Positions 25,119-33,295 of a stretch of 33,305 nucleotides of DNA are shown in pieces. The DNA is from Alphaproteobacteria bacterium (lineage in GTDB: Bacteria > Pseudomonadota > Alphaproteobacteria > RF32 > CAG-239), in assembly GCA_017452885.1 (NCBI GenBank), contig JAFTLF010000092.1, positions 1 through 33,305 of the forward strand. The letters run 5' to 3'. The notes below the pieces were generated by a model. That model was given only the letters and a program-made list of their open reading frames with translations. It did no database searches and was not told the DNA's origin. How positions within the stretch are numbered: the stretch's first letter is position 1; each line of letters opens with the position of its first letter. The position numbers were made by a program, and so were the translations under genes.

Positions 25119-25835
25119 TTAAAATAGTTTTTTAAAATCGCTCAAACTTTGTGCTTGCAGATAAGGATTGCAACGTTTTTCTTCCGCTAAAGTGAAAGGT
25201 CCGGCGGGTAAGCCTTGTTCCAGATTTGCTTTGGCTTTGGCAAGATAGTTTTGAATATCTTGATTACGGTTATTAAAAACAAAAGCATCATGCGCGCCAT
25301 GCGGTGTGTATTCGTGTCCGGGGTAAAATAATGTGTCGTCCGGCAGTTGTTTTATTTTTTGTAAAACGGCAAACATTTGTTGAGGAGAGCCTTCAAATAA
25401 TCCGCCAATACAGAGATTAAACAAGGTATCTCCGGTAAATAAGGCTTTGGCTTCCGGAAAGTACCATAAAATATGCCCTTGCGTGTGTGCCGAAGCGTCA
25501 ATAATTTGTGCAATGGAATTTCCCAAGAGAAATGTTTTGTTGTTTTCAACACCAATATCAAAACCGGGTATACGAGCGTTGTCTTGTTGATTGGCAACAA
25601 CAAGAGCTCCGTATTTTTCTTTAAGCGTTAGATTGTCATCAGTATGATCAAAATGGTGATGAGTATTGAAAATATATTGAGGTTTAAGTTTCAGCTGTTC
25701 AAGTTTTGTTATAATCGGAGCAGCTTCAGAAGGATCAAGTATCGCTGTTGTACCTGTTTGTTCATCAGTTATGATATAACTGTAATTATCCATTTTTCCG
25801 GCACGACAAAGTATAGTTTCTATTTGTAGCGGCAT
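25119..25835 (-). CDS. gloB: Hydroxyacylglutathione hydrolase-like (glyoxalase II), metallo-beta-lactamase fold
   Basis: Hydrolyses S-lactoylglutathione in methylglyoxal detoxification; 238 residues. Zinc ligands: THHHFDH at 58-64, His117 or His121 in HTQGH, Asp136 in FTGDTLF, and His174 in YPGHEYT. After HHHxDH the usual GGN is DDN, a mild divergence. The C-terminal KRCNPYLQ matches the family's ExxxNPF/Y element. Its ATG overlaps the HD-GYP stop by one base (TAATG), and GGAGGAG precedes it, so translation is coupled. Other thioester hydrolases of the fold are possible, but the C-terminus favours GloB. Confidence 0.85.
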   Translation of the reverse strand: MPLQIETILCRAGKMDNYSYIITDEQTGTTAILDPSEAAPIITKLEQLKLKPQYIFNTHHHFDHTDDNLTLKEKYGALVVANQQDNARIPGFDIGVENNKTFLLGNSIAQIIDASAHTQGHILWYFPEAKALFTGDTLFNLCIGGLFEGSPQQMFAVLQKIKQLPDDTLFYPGHEYTPHGAHDAFVFNNRNQDIQNYLAKAKANLEQGLPAGPFTLAEEKRCNPYLQAQSLSDFKKLF

Positions 25836-27514
25836 TACAAAAACTCCTCCGGATTAATATCATCAATTTGTGTTTTTTCTATGTATTGCTCGGCATAGTC
25901 CAGATAAACTTTACTTTTGATAAATACTTCATATAAATCAGGATCTAAATTTCCGGAGTTTTTCATGTAACGCATAATACGCAAAACTTCGGATAGTTTT
26001 TTGGGTTCCTTGTATGGTCTATCGCGAGCGGTTAAGGCTTCAAAAACATCGGCAATGGCCATTATTTTTGCGGGAATTGACATTTGATTTCCAGTGAGTC
26101 CATGCGGATAGCCTTTGCCGTCAACTCGTTCGTGATGACAGCCGGCATATTCAACGATATTGGCTAATTCTTTAGGGAAAGGAAGAGCTTCCAACATCTT
26201 AATAGTAATTTCAATATGCTCATTAATTTTTTGACGTTCTTCGTTGGTAATGGTTCCTTGGGGAGTCTTAAGATTATATAGTTCTCCACGATTATAATTA
26301 TCGACCAATTGATCGGGACGATCTTGCAGAAGCATTTCTTCTGCAGGGTGTGCATAAAGCTCAGTGTTTTTAATACGATTGCGTTCTGCCCAAGATAATC
26401 CCAGCATGCGATTAAAATAACGGACATAGTGTTGTTCAGCTATCTTATCTAGTCGTTTTTGTTCTTTTGCGGATAGTTCAATATCTCCTTTGTTGCATTC
26501 GGCAACAAAAGCAAAATCATCTTCCAATTGTTTGACCTTAGCTACAAATTCTGCTTGAAGATTTTCTTTGCTGTCGGTATTGGCCAGACGTTTTTGCAAA
26601 TAAGCTATATGAGCATCACGGCGCAAAATTTCAAAACGATTGCGTATTTCATGAATGCGATTATTAATCGTTTCTAACTTAGTGGCTTTGTCCACAATGT
26701 ATTCGGGAGTGGTGATTTTGCCGCAATCATGTAACCAAGAAGCAATATGTAAAGCGTACCAATCGTCAGTATTGAGTTCAAAATCTTTTAAGGGGCCTTC
26801 TGTTTGTTCGGCGGCAGCGGTTGCTAATAAACGAGTAATGATAGGAACTCGTTGACAATGGCTGCCGGTATAAGGTGATTTGGCATCAATAGCTCTGGCA
26901 AGAACCTCAATGAAAGATTCCAGTAATTGTTTATAATTAGCATTGGATATACGTGCTTCCAGTGAAATAGTGATTAGTCCGCAAATAGATATTAAAATAT
27001 TTTGGATTTCATTGGTAAATGCAATAATTTTGCCGGAATTATCTTTGGCATTGATGAACTGAGCTACGCCAAGAAGATTATTTTTGCGATCAATAAGAGG
27101 TATAGCTAAAACAGATACTGTTGAATAATTATATTCTTCGTCAAATTTGCTAATTAAAGATGTATCTAGTCCTGATGAGGCAATATTGGGAAAATTGATG
27201 ATTTCACGATTGTAAGCGCAAACTTCTGCCGGATGCTTGGCTATTTTGTTACGAATATCAGGAACAAACACCGGTTGAAAAGGATTGAAATTTTCAAATA
27301 AGCGTTTCGTTGTGTTTAAGCTATTAATATTTGCATAGGTAAGCGACATATATTTTTCGGGAGAAACTTCAAAAAAGAAACAGCCGTCAGCAGTGGCCGC
27401 TTCTGAAGCTGCTGTCATTACTTTGCGGATGAGTTCGGCAATATCTTGTTCTTGATTGATATTCCGACTTAATTCTAAGAAATTATTAAGAATTATGTCA
27501 TTGGCGTTACGCAC
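25835..27514 (-). CDS. GAF and HD-GYP domain protein, probable cyclic di-GMP phosphodiesterase
   Basis: 559 residues from the chosen GTG. A GAF-like sensor domain (about 25-185) is followed by an HD-GYP domain: the metal HD pair in WLHDCGK near 262-266 and HHERVDGKGYPHGL near 460-473. About 130 extra residues lie between the two motifs, mostly helical (KATKLETINNRIHEIRNRF), a form seen in other HD-GYP proteins. It probably hydrolyses cyclic di-GMP when its GAF ligand is bound. ATG at 27529 lacks a Shine-Dalgarno site; GGGGAGA (27521-27527) is 6 nt from GTG at 27514, which is preferred. CCCC/GGGG flanking the ATG could mask this site. No partner GGDEF enzyme lies here. Confidence 0.85.
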   Translation of the reverse strand: MRNANDIILNNFLELSRNINQEQDIAELIRKVMTAASEAATADGCFFFEVSPEKYMSLTYANINSLNTTKRLFENFNPFQPVFVPDIRNKIAKHPAEVCAYNREIINFPNIASSGLDTSLISKFDEEYNYSTVSVLAIPLIDRKNNLLGVAQFINAKDNSGKIIAFTNEIQNILISICGLITISLEARISNANYKQLLESFIEVLARAIDAKSPYTGSHCQRVPIITRLLATAAAEQTEGPLKDFELNTDDWYALHIASWLHDCGKITTPEYIVDKATKLETINNRIHEIRNRFEILRRDAHIAYLQKRLANTDSKENLQAEFVAKVKQLEDDFAFVAECNKGDIELSAKEQKRLDKIAEQHYVRYFNRMLGLSWAERNRIKNTELYAHPAEEMLLQDRPDQLVDNYNRGELYNLKTPQGTITNEERQKINEHIEITIKMLEALPFPKELANIVEYAGCHHERVDGKGYPHGLTGNQMSIPAKIMAIADVFEALTARDRPYKEPKKLSEVLRIMRYMKNSGNLDPDLYEVFIKSKVYLDYAEQYIEKTQIDDINPEEFL

Positions 27515-27573
27515 TCGTATTCTCCCCATCTTTGGGGTAAGTGTAGATTAAAAAGTTTAAGAAAATTATAAGA

Positions 27574-28695
27574 TTAGTTGATTTTTGAAACCAGATAACG
27601 AATGTCTTCTTCGCTTAGCTCTTCATTATTGGGAGCATAAGAAAGAATTCGCTCAATTACTTTGTGACCAAAAGTTTTGCGGTCTGTGCGACAACAATCA
27701 AATTTGATTTCACGAATAATCTTAAGAGCGCTGAAAACAGCCGGAAACATTGATTTGGGAATAAAGGCTTTGCGTAACAGATTGCGAATCATGAAATCCA
27801 ACGGTGTATTGAACAGAATCTTGCGAACTTCTAGTATCGGAGTGTTGGACAGGTAGACAATTGCGTATTCAAAGAACTTTATATCACCGAGGCAAATGGC
27901 ACGAACAACCAAACTCGGTGTTAAACGGTTTGAAGTATAAAGCTGATGAACTAATTCTTCAATTTGCTTATCGGAGCTGTATTCTTCGGATATGCGCAAT
28001 GTGGTTTTCTCTTTTACTTCTTCGACAATGTCAGATGCTAAATCAGACGGTAAATTATGTGAAAGAATTAAGCGCTTTTTTAAATCTTCCGATAGAAAAT
28101 TGGCTATTTTTTCGATAATTGAGGTAGGTAGCTCTGCTCTATAAACTAAGCGTTTTTTTATATCTTCACTTTGCGGATATTTGGTAAGAATAGAAGAAAA
28201 TGTTTTTTCTTGTATGTCAGCAGTGTCATTAGAAATAAGAACACCAACTACTTCTTCAGAGCATTTTTCAACAATGTATTCTGATATTTCATTGGGTAGA
28301 TTGAGTCGTCCTGCAACAGCTTTTTGCTTATTAATACTAGGCATATTGAGAATTTTGATTAGATCTTCGTTGCTCAGATCGGAATAATATTGCAAAAAAG
28401 GAGTTGCAACCGCATCAATATCGTTGATGACGGCGTTGACAATATCCGAAGGCAGGTTGCGACAATTTTTTAAGCTGTCGGCGAGGATTTGTCGGACTTT
28501 GGTTTCAATATCGCGCACCATGATACGGAAAATATCTTCAGCCAATTTTTTGCCGTTAGGGGTGATAGTGCGACCATTATAATAAGCGCCTACTTTTTGT
28601 GCCACAACTGATTTTGCTTCAGCTTGAGGAGAGTGAGCAAGGTTTTGAACATCTTGTTTATTTAGCTCGGAGTTATTCATGGCGCTTCTTTTCAT
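27574..28695 (-). CDS. DUF2336 family protein
   Basis: 373 residues, all-helical and without a signal peptide or membrane segment. Repeating units with LP(x)xI/L starts (RNLPSDIVNAVI, LNLPNEISEYIV, AELPTSIIEKIA, HNLPSDLASDIV) indicate a HEAT-like solenoid. This matches the DUF2336 family, an alphaproteobacterial group often near signalling genes. Function is unknown; a protein-protein scaffold is plausible. A second in-frame ATG at 28680 could be the start; neither has a strong Shine-Dalgarno site. It lies just upstream of the HD-GYP gene (44-59 nt gap), suggesting a shared transcript and perhaps a shared signalling role (inference). Confidence 0.7.
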   Translation of the reverse strand: MKRSAMNNSELNKQDVQNLAHSPQAEAKSVVAQKVGAYYNGRTITPNGKKLAEDIFRIMVRDIETKVRQILADSLKNCRNLPSDIVNAVINDIDAVATPFLQYYSDLSNEDLIKILNMPSINKQKAVAGRLNLPNEISEYIVEKCSEEVVGVLISNDTADIQEKTFSSILTKYPQSEDIKKRLVYRAELPTSIIEKIANFLSEDLKKRLILSHNLPSDLASDIVEEVKEKTTLRISEEYSSDKQIEELVHQLYTSNRLTPSLVVRAICLGDIKFFEYAIVYLSNTPILEVRKILFNTPLDFMIRNLLRKAFIPKSMFPAVFSALKIIREIKFDCCRTDRKTFGHKVIERILSYAPNNEELSEEDIRYLVSKIN

Positions 28696-28755
28696 AAACT
28701 TTAACCTAAGATTTATAATAATATGTATACCAAAAAAATGCTAATGACATTTTTG

Positions 28756-29679
28756 TTACATAGCTAATCTCTTTAGCTTCTTAGGCAATTTGTTGAGGTC
28801 TATTGTACTATCCAAGGCGGATTTGTCAATTATATTAAGTTCGTAGTATGCAAGGGTGTATTGAAACATTCCGGCATAGTTTTTGAGTGGGCTTTTCCAT
28901 ATCAGATAAGGGGCAAGAATGTTGCCAAAAGGAATGTTTTCGCGATAGAGAAATTCTTTACGGACATCTCGCATATCGGCAAATTTTAATTCCGAATTTA
29001 TGGACAAAGCAAATTCTTTCATAGAAGAATAGATGTCAGGATATATCTTGATACGATAGCTGTCATCCTCTGATTCGCCAATCGGTTTTAATCCTTTGTT
29101 TGTATGCCACACTAACGTTTTGTACAAAGAATTTCCTTCTTTGACGATGCGTGAAGTTCCCCAATTGGTTTCAATTGCTGCGGCGGTGATAAGAAGCGAA
29201 GGGGGGATGAAATCTATTTTAAGAAGTAATTCACGGAGAAGAAAACGCTGTCTTTCTTCTCCTTTAAGACGGGTGAATACATCGTATTTGCCAGCCATAT
29301 TTTCGAGTGTTTTTAATTCTTTGTTGTTTAAAGGTTGTTTGTTTTCAAATTTTTGGTTTAAAGCTAATAAGGTATCGCGTTCTTTTTTTATTTCTAAATT
29401 TATTTTTAGAGCCAAAGGTGCCAAAATTTTGATGAATAAAGAATTGCGTTCTTTTTCATCGGTAATTTTATTGTAGTCACTTGGAAAATGAGATAAAAAT
29501 ATTGCGGGATATTGGTATGAGGGAATCATCAAATAGTCTTTTTCACCATGATATTTGTACACATCATAAATTTGTCGAAGTTGATTCGTGTTGAGAGATT
29601 TGAGGTGCAGTTCGGCACCAAATGACATGGATGTCATACTTGCGAGCAAAAATAATGAAAGTAAAAAATATCTTATCAA
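28756..29679 (-). CDS. Exported Bax-like glucosaminidase (peptidoglycan hydrolase)
   Basis: 307 residues with a signal peptide (about 1-21, ending SMSFGA), so periplasmic or outer-membrane facing. The glucosaminidase/lysozyme-like core reads PPSLLITAAAIETNWGTSRIVKEGNSLYKT, with probable catalytic Glu170, as in Bax proteins (ESGWGTS then GNNLFG). Here ETNWGTS and GNSLYK are variant but aligned. The C-terminal repeats of the family (YPDIYSSMKEFALSIN) follow. The start is TTG at 29679, with AGAGG 6 nt upstream; the first internal ATG would cut into the signal peptide. It follows nfu after 10 nt, in a murJ-led operon. Confidence 0.8.
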   Translation of the reverse strand: MIRYFLLSLFLLASMTSMSFGAELHLKSLNTNQLRQIYDVYKYHGEKDYLMIPSYQYPAIFLSHFPSDYNKITDEKERNSLFIKILAPLALKINLEIKKERDTLLALNQKFENKQPLNNKELKTLENMAGKYDVFTRLKGEERQRFLLRELLLKIDFIPPSLLITAAAIETNWGTSRIVKEGNSLYKTLVWHTNKGLKPIGESEDDSYRIKIYPDIYSSMKEFALSINSELKFADMRDVRKEFLYRENIPFGNILAPYLIWKSPLKNYAGMFQYTLAYYELNIIDKSALDSTIDLNKLPKKLKRLAM

Positions 29680-29689
29680 GGATTGCCTC

Positions 29690-30235
29690 TTATTCTGGAG
29701 TTTGGATGTTGCGTACTTCTTTGATGGCAGGGATGTAGTCTTTGAGAATTTTTTCGACCCCTTCTTTCAGGGTTACCATAGCATAGGGACATCCTTTGCA
29801 AGATCCTTGCATTTCAACATAGACGATACCGTCTTTAAAGTATTTAAATTCAATGTCGCCACCGTCTTTTTTGACAGCCGGACGAATTCTGGCATTAAGG
29901 AGGCCTTTTATTTGTCCGATGATTTCATCTTCAGGGGTGTTATCAGATGTTTCAACCAAAACATCTTCTCCGGTAGATAAGTAATCCATTATTTCTGCCA
30001 TAATTTGCGGTTTTAGCATATCCCAAGGGATGTTTTCTTCTTTGGTGACGGAAACCATATCATTGCTTATAAAAAGCGAAGCAATGCCGCCAAGGTCAAA
30101 CAGTTTTTCAGCCAAAGGTGATTTGCGCAAAGATTTTGTATCGGCAAATTCAGCAGTTCCTGAACGGAGTAGCGGTTCTGGAGCAAAAAAATTAATAACG
30201 TTGTCATCCGGAGTTAATTGTGTTTCGATTATCAT
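29690..30235 (-). CDS. Fe-S cluster scaffold/carrier, Nfu type (Nfu_N plus NifU-like)
   Basis: Carries and delivers Fe-S clusters to target enzymes; 181 residues. The N-terminal Nfu_N domain (about 1-90) has SGTAEFADTKSLRKSPLAEKLFDLGGIASLFISNDMVSV-type sequence. The C-terminal NifU domain (about 105-175) has RPAVKKDGGDIEF and the cluster ligands Cys146 and Cys149 in CKGCP. This two-domain order is the alphaproteobacterial and mitochondrial NFU1 form, distinct from enterobacterial NfuA. AAGGAA precedes the ATG. It lies between the DUF2333 gene (13 nt) and the Bax-like gene (10 nt). Confidence 0.92.
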   Translation of the reverse strand: MIIETQLTPDDNVINFFAPEPLLRSGTAEFADTKSLRKSPLAEKLFDLGGIASLFISNDMVSVTKEENIPWDMLKPQIMAEIMDYLSTGEDVLVETSDNTPEDEIIGQIKGLLNARIRPAVKKDGGDIEFKYFKDGIVYVEMQGSCKGCPYAMVTLKEGVEKILKDYIPAIKEVRNIQTPE

Positions 30236-30248
30236 GTTTTATAATTCC

Positions 30249-31103
30249 TTATTGGGGTATTTTTTCTAGATTTTTGATAAGTTCATACAGATTGATTATT
30301 GCGCGGTTGGTATAATAGCCCATGATAGCAAGATGATTTGGTGCGATAGAGCTGTTTAAATTACCGTTGCGGATGATTAACGGGGAAATGTGCGAAACAT
30401 CTTCAAGCGTTTTGAGCAGATGTGTCCATGTTTGATAAATGTTTTGGGCTACAATAATATCTTTATAGTCTGCGCTCAGAGCCTTGAGCAGAAGATAATA
30501 TCCGTATAGTTTTCCTTGTTGAAAGTAAAATACGTCATCTGAATTATTGTCAATAAAGCCGGTAGAGTTTTCACGAATATGTTCTTCCAATTCATGGGCG
30601 CTTTTTTGGATGTTGTTACGGATGTTTTGCAAAATATATAATAAATCTTGCGGACGTTTAATAAAAACGGTTTCGCCATTGGCAAGAGTTTCGTTATATT
30701 TGAGTAAAAATTTGCGAGCACGACGATATTGACTGTTGGATGAAGGTGCAGGTAAAAGTTTGTTTTGGGGTGAGAACATCCAAATCGAGGGAGGATAATT
30801 TAGTAGCTCGGCAGCTTTGTGCAGATGGCTGTTTTTTTGGATAGGGATACGTTTTGACATTGAAGTCATTACATTGGCGATTGAAGATGTCAGTCCTTTT
30901 TGAAAAGCAGGCATGTTGTCAAGGATATAAGCCGGAAAAAAGAACGGTAGGTTAGGAGTCCAAATTTTATCGTTAATTTCTCGTTTGATTAAATATGCGG
31001 CAGTAGTTAGAGCGGCAGATTGGTTGTTTGTTACAGATGTTTCATAAGAAGTATCGGTATCGATGTTGTGAGTAAGGAAACCACCGAGCGGATAATAAAG
31101 CAC
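30249..31103 (-). CDS. DUF2333 family protein, N-terminus cut off by an in-frame TAA
   Basis: 284 residues from a GTG that is only the first start codon after the break. DUF2333 hallmarks are clear: YYPLGG then HNIDTDTSYE, the stretch around WTPNLPFFFPAYILDNMPAFQKGL (named by its ends), YRRARKFLLKYNETLANG, and the C-terminal GKLYGYYLLLKALSADY. Family function is unknown; members are envelope-anchored in proteobacteria. Reading upstream in the same frame gives LGLWGVSIIVVL, the expected membrane helix, then TAA at 31134-31136, then an open frame to an ATG overlapping murJ. No good start exists between the TAA and the helix. A nonsense mutation or consensus error is the simplest reading. Confidence 0.75.
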   Translation of the reverse strand: MLYYPLGGFLTHNIDTDTSYETSVTNNQSAALTTAAYLIKREINDKIWTPNLPFFFPAYILDNMPAFQKGLTSSIANVMTSMSKRIPIQKNSHLHKAAELLNYPPSIWMFSPQNKLLPAPSSNSQYRRARKFLLKYNETLANGETVFIKRPQDLLYILQNIRNNIQKSAHELEEHIRENSTGFIDNNSDDVFYFQQGKLYGYYLLLKALSADYKDIIVAQNIYQTWTHLLKTLEDVSHISPLIIRNGNLNSSIAPNHLAIMGYYTNRAIINLYELIKNLEKIPQ

Positions 31104-31133
31104 GACGATAATGCTGACTCCCCATAATCCCAG

Positions 31134-31259
31134 TTATGGCCAAGTATTAATTTGCCTTTTTATGAAGTCAAGCGGTTTGATTAAAAATGCTGTTAATTTA
31201 GCCGTGGATATTTTGCTTGATAATAATGAAAAAAATTGCATCAGTTTATTTTTTAGCAT
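31134..31259 (-). pseudogene. 5' part of the DUF2333 gene, ending at the in-frame TAA
   Basis: 41 codons from ATG (31259-31257) to TAA (31136-31134). They are in frame with the DUF2333 reading frame downstream. The ATG overlaps the murJ end (GCATGCTAA), a typical coupled start in an operon. The peptide is basic and amphipathic (KPLDFIKRQINTWP just before the stop), fitting the cytoplasmic lead into a membrane helix. Together with 30249-31133 this makes an intact gene of about 336 codons but for one stop codon. Confidence 0.6.
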
Positions 31260-32836
31260 GCTTTTTTACCTTTTTTGAAAATATTCCGGATAATTTCGCG
31301 AGCATCCAGTATGCCTAGTATTTTAGCGGCAAATGTGAAAGTTGCAACACCCAAAATACAGAGCAGGGTAAATATGCCTATTTTGGGAGATAGAGCAAGC
31401 TGTAACCAATCCGTATAAGCCAAATTAAGGGCAAATTGTGCAGATTGCAAAGATGCTCCCATAATTAAAGAGGCTATAATTATTTTTATTGTCTTTATAC
31501 CAAGAGGTTTGGTAAATTTCCAAAAACAACGTTTTTTTAGTCCTCGCAAGTATTGATATAATGATACAAATGCGGCAATGGTTGTGGCTGTGGCAATGCC
31601 GACATGCCCGAAAGGTTTCATCAAAATAACTGCGAAACTAAGGTTGGCAAGCAAAACAATCATGCTGTATTTGACAGGTGTTTTGGTGTCACCTCTGGCA
31701 AAAAAGTTGGGAGCCAGAGCTTTGACCATTACATAAGCTGGCAACCCTATCGCATAAGCAATGACCGCTTGACTTGTCATGATTGTTTCAAAGGTGCCGA
31801 ATTTGCCGTGTTGAAATAAGATGTTTATAATCGGTTCTGCCAAAATAATCAAAGCAACAGCAGCGGGTATTGATAAAATGGCTCCATATTCAATGGCTTT
31901 ATCTTGAATTTGACAAGCCTCTTCGTCATTACCTGATTTTAGATGTTGAGAAAGAATCGGTAGCACGGCAACGCCGATTGCGGCCCCCACAACGCCAAGG
32001 GGCAATTGTTGTAAGCGGTTGGCGTAATATAACCATGAGATTGCTCCGGTGCCGACCAAAGAAACTAAAATAGTGTCTACAACCATGTTGATTTGATAAA
32101 TTCCGGCACCTAATACACCTGGGGTTATTCGTTTGAACAAAGTACGTATAGAAGTATCTTTGATGAGTTTGAATACGTGGAAATCCGGTTTGAGCCAAAC
32201 TTGTTGGCGGTGAAGAAAAAACATTAACCATAAAATTTCAATAAAGCCGGCAAATGTAACACCAAAGGCAATGCCATGTGCGGGAGTGTTACTAAAAGGT
32301 ACAAAAATAAAAACAGAGGCAATCATCATCAAGTTAAGAATGATAGGCGCAGCTGCCGGAGCGGCAAATTTACCTAAAGAATTGAGAACACCAGATTGAA
32401 ATGAAACAATGGAAATGAATAATAAAAATGGAAAAGTAATACGTGATAATGTTGTAGCTAGTTCTATTTTGCCGTTGTCGTCAACAAAGCCTGGTGCCAG
32501 TATTTGTACAATTACAGGCATAATAAATTCCATTACGATAACGAATATTCCCAAAAAGAAAGCAAGAACAGAAATTGCTTTGGCCGCAAAATCAATGGCA
32601 TCTTGTTTTTTTTCGGCAACCAATTTTTGCGAGAGCATAGGTACAAATGCGGAAGTAAATGCACCTTCGGCAAAGAGGCTACGGAACAAATTGGGTAGTT
32701 TAAATGCAACAAAAAATGCGTCAGAAACAAGTCCCGCACCAAGGAAGTTGGCTAAGACCATATCACGGAAGAATCCGGTTATACGTGACAATAAAGTAAA
32801 ACCGCCAAAAGTAGCAATTGATTTGAACAGATTCAT
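31253..32836 (-). CDS. murJ: Lipid II flippase MurJ (MVF family)
   Basis: Moves lipid-linked peptidoglycan precursor across the inner membrane; 527 residues, about 14 membrane helices. Family motifs: TFGGFTLLSRITGFFRDMVLANFLGAG-type N-terminus, DAFFVAFKLPNLFRSLFAEGAFTSAFVPM, and NRLQQLPLGVVGAAIGVAVLP, with conserved Arg and Asp of helices 1-2. LAPNFFARGDTKTPVKYS in the second half is also diagnostic. AAGG is 11 nt before the ATG. It leads the minus-strand block; its end overlaps the original DUF2333 start by 7 nt. In alphaproteobacteria murJ is often near glnD, mutS and trpS, which are not seen here. Confidence 0.95.
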   Translation of the reverse strand: MNLFKSIATFGGFTLLSRITGFFRDMVLANFLGAGLVSDAFFVAFKLPNLFRSLFAEGAFTSAFVPMLSQKLVAEKKQDAIDFAAKAISVLAFFLGIFVIVMEFIMPVIVQILAPGFVDDNGKIELATTLSRITFPFLLFISIVSFQSGVLNSLGKFAAPAAAPIILNLMMIASVFIFVPFSNTPAHGIAFGVTFAGFIEILWLMFFLHRQQVWLKPDFHVFKLIKDTSIRTLFKRITPGVLGAGIYQINMVVDTILVSLVGTGAISWLYYANRLQQLPLGVVGAAIGVAVLPILSQHLKSGNDEEACQIQDKAIEYGAILSIPAAVALIILAEPIINILFQHGKFGTFETIMTSQAVIAYAIGLPAYVMVKALAPNFFARGDTKTPVKYSMIVLLANLSFAVILMKPFGHVGIATATTIAAFVSLYQYLRGLKKRCFWKFTKPLGIKTIKIIIASLIMGASLQSAQFALNLAYTDWLQLALSPKIGIFTLLCILGVATFTFAAKILGILDAREIIRNIFKKGKKAC

Positions 32837-32951
32837 GATAAATTGTGCCTTAGTTGCATAATTAAGTAGATTTTAAGGGATTGTATATTATTATTTATCA
32901 TAAAGAAAGCAAAAATTATTGACAAACCCATAGAAAAGGTTGATTTTACGG

Positions 32952-32980
32952 TTGACAAAAAAGAATGCTTTTGCGATAAT
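32952..32980 (+). promoter_or_regulatory. Near-consensus sigma70 promoter for the last gene
   Basis: TTGACA (32952-32957) and GATAAT (32975-32980) with exactly 17 bp between. The start of transcription would be near 32987, about 30 nt before the ATG. A second TTGACA lies about 30 bp upstream. It is the closest match to consensus in the window. Confidence 0.8.
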
Positions 32981-32998
32981 AGACAAAAGAGATAAATT

Positions 32999-33295
32999 TA
33001 TTTATGGAGAAAAGCAATGAAGGAAGTTGTAGAAAGATTTGAGGGAGATAATATCAAAACTCGGCGTAGCGGAAAAGGATCTGTGTTCTTTTCTGTTCCG
33101 GGATTTTCATTTGGTTTGTCGGCAGAATTTAATAGGACGCTGGTTAGTAAAGGCAAACCTAGAGATGTTGAGGGTGAAGTAAATGCTCCAATTAGTCGTA
33201 CTGTTCAGAGTATAGAAAACGCTCATGTTGCGAATAAGATGATGAACAAAGCAAGAGGTAGTGGTAACGTTTTATAAATTTATTCTCCATAAATA
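32999..33295. repeat. 13-bp inverted repeat enclosing the last gene, including its ribosome-binding site
   Basis: TATTTATGGAGAA (32999-33011) and TTCTCCATAAATA (33283-33295) are perfect reverse complements on either side of the small gene. The left arm contains the GGAG Shine-Dalgarno site; the right arm begins 6 nt after the stop. ATAAATTTAT also stands next to each arm. Confidence 0.7.
33017..33277 (+). CDS. Small basic protein of unknown function
   Basis: 86 residues, not recognised. Residues about 1-25 are charged (VVERFEGDNIKTRRSGKG), then FFSVPGFSFGLSAEF suggests a short beta segment, and the C-terminal half is Asn/Ala/Lys-rich and probably helical (SIENAHVANKMMNKARG). No signal peptide, membrane helix or catalytic motif. 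GGAG (33006-33009) is 7 nt before the ATG, and a near-consensus promoter lies upstream, so the gene should be well expressed. Both untranslated regions hold arms of a 13-bp inverted repeat. Divergent from murJ. Confidence 0.65.
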   Translation: MKEVVERFEGDNIKTRRSGKGSVFFSVPGFSFGLSAEFNRTLVSKGKPRDVEGEVNAPISRTVQSIENAHVANKMMNKARGSGNVL

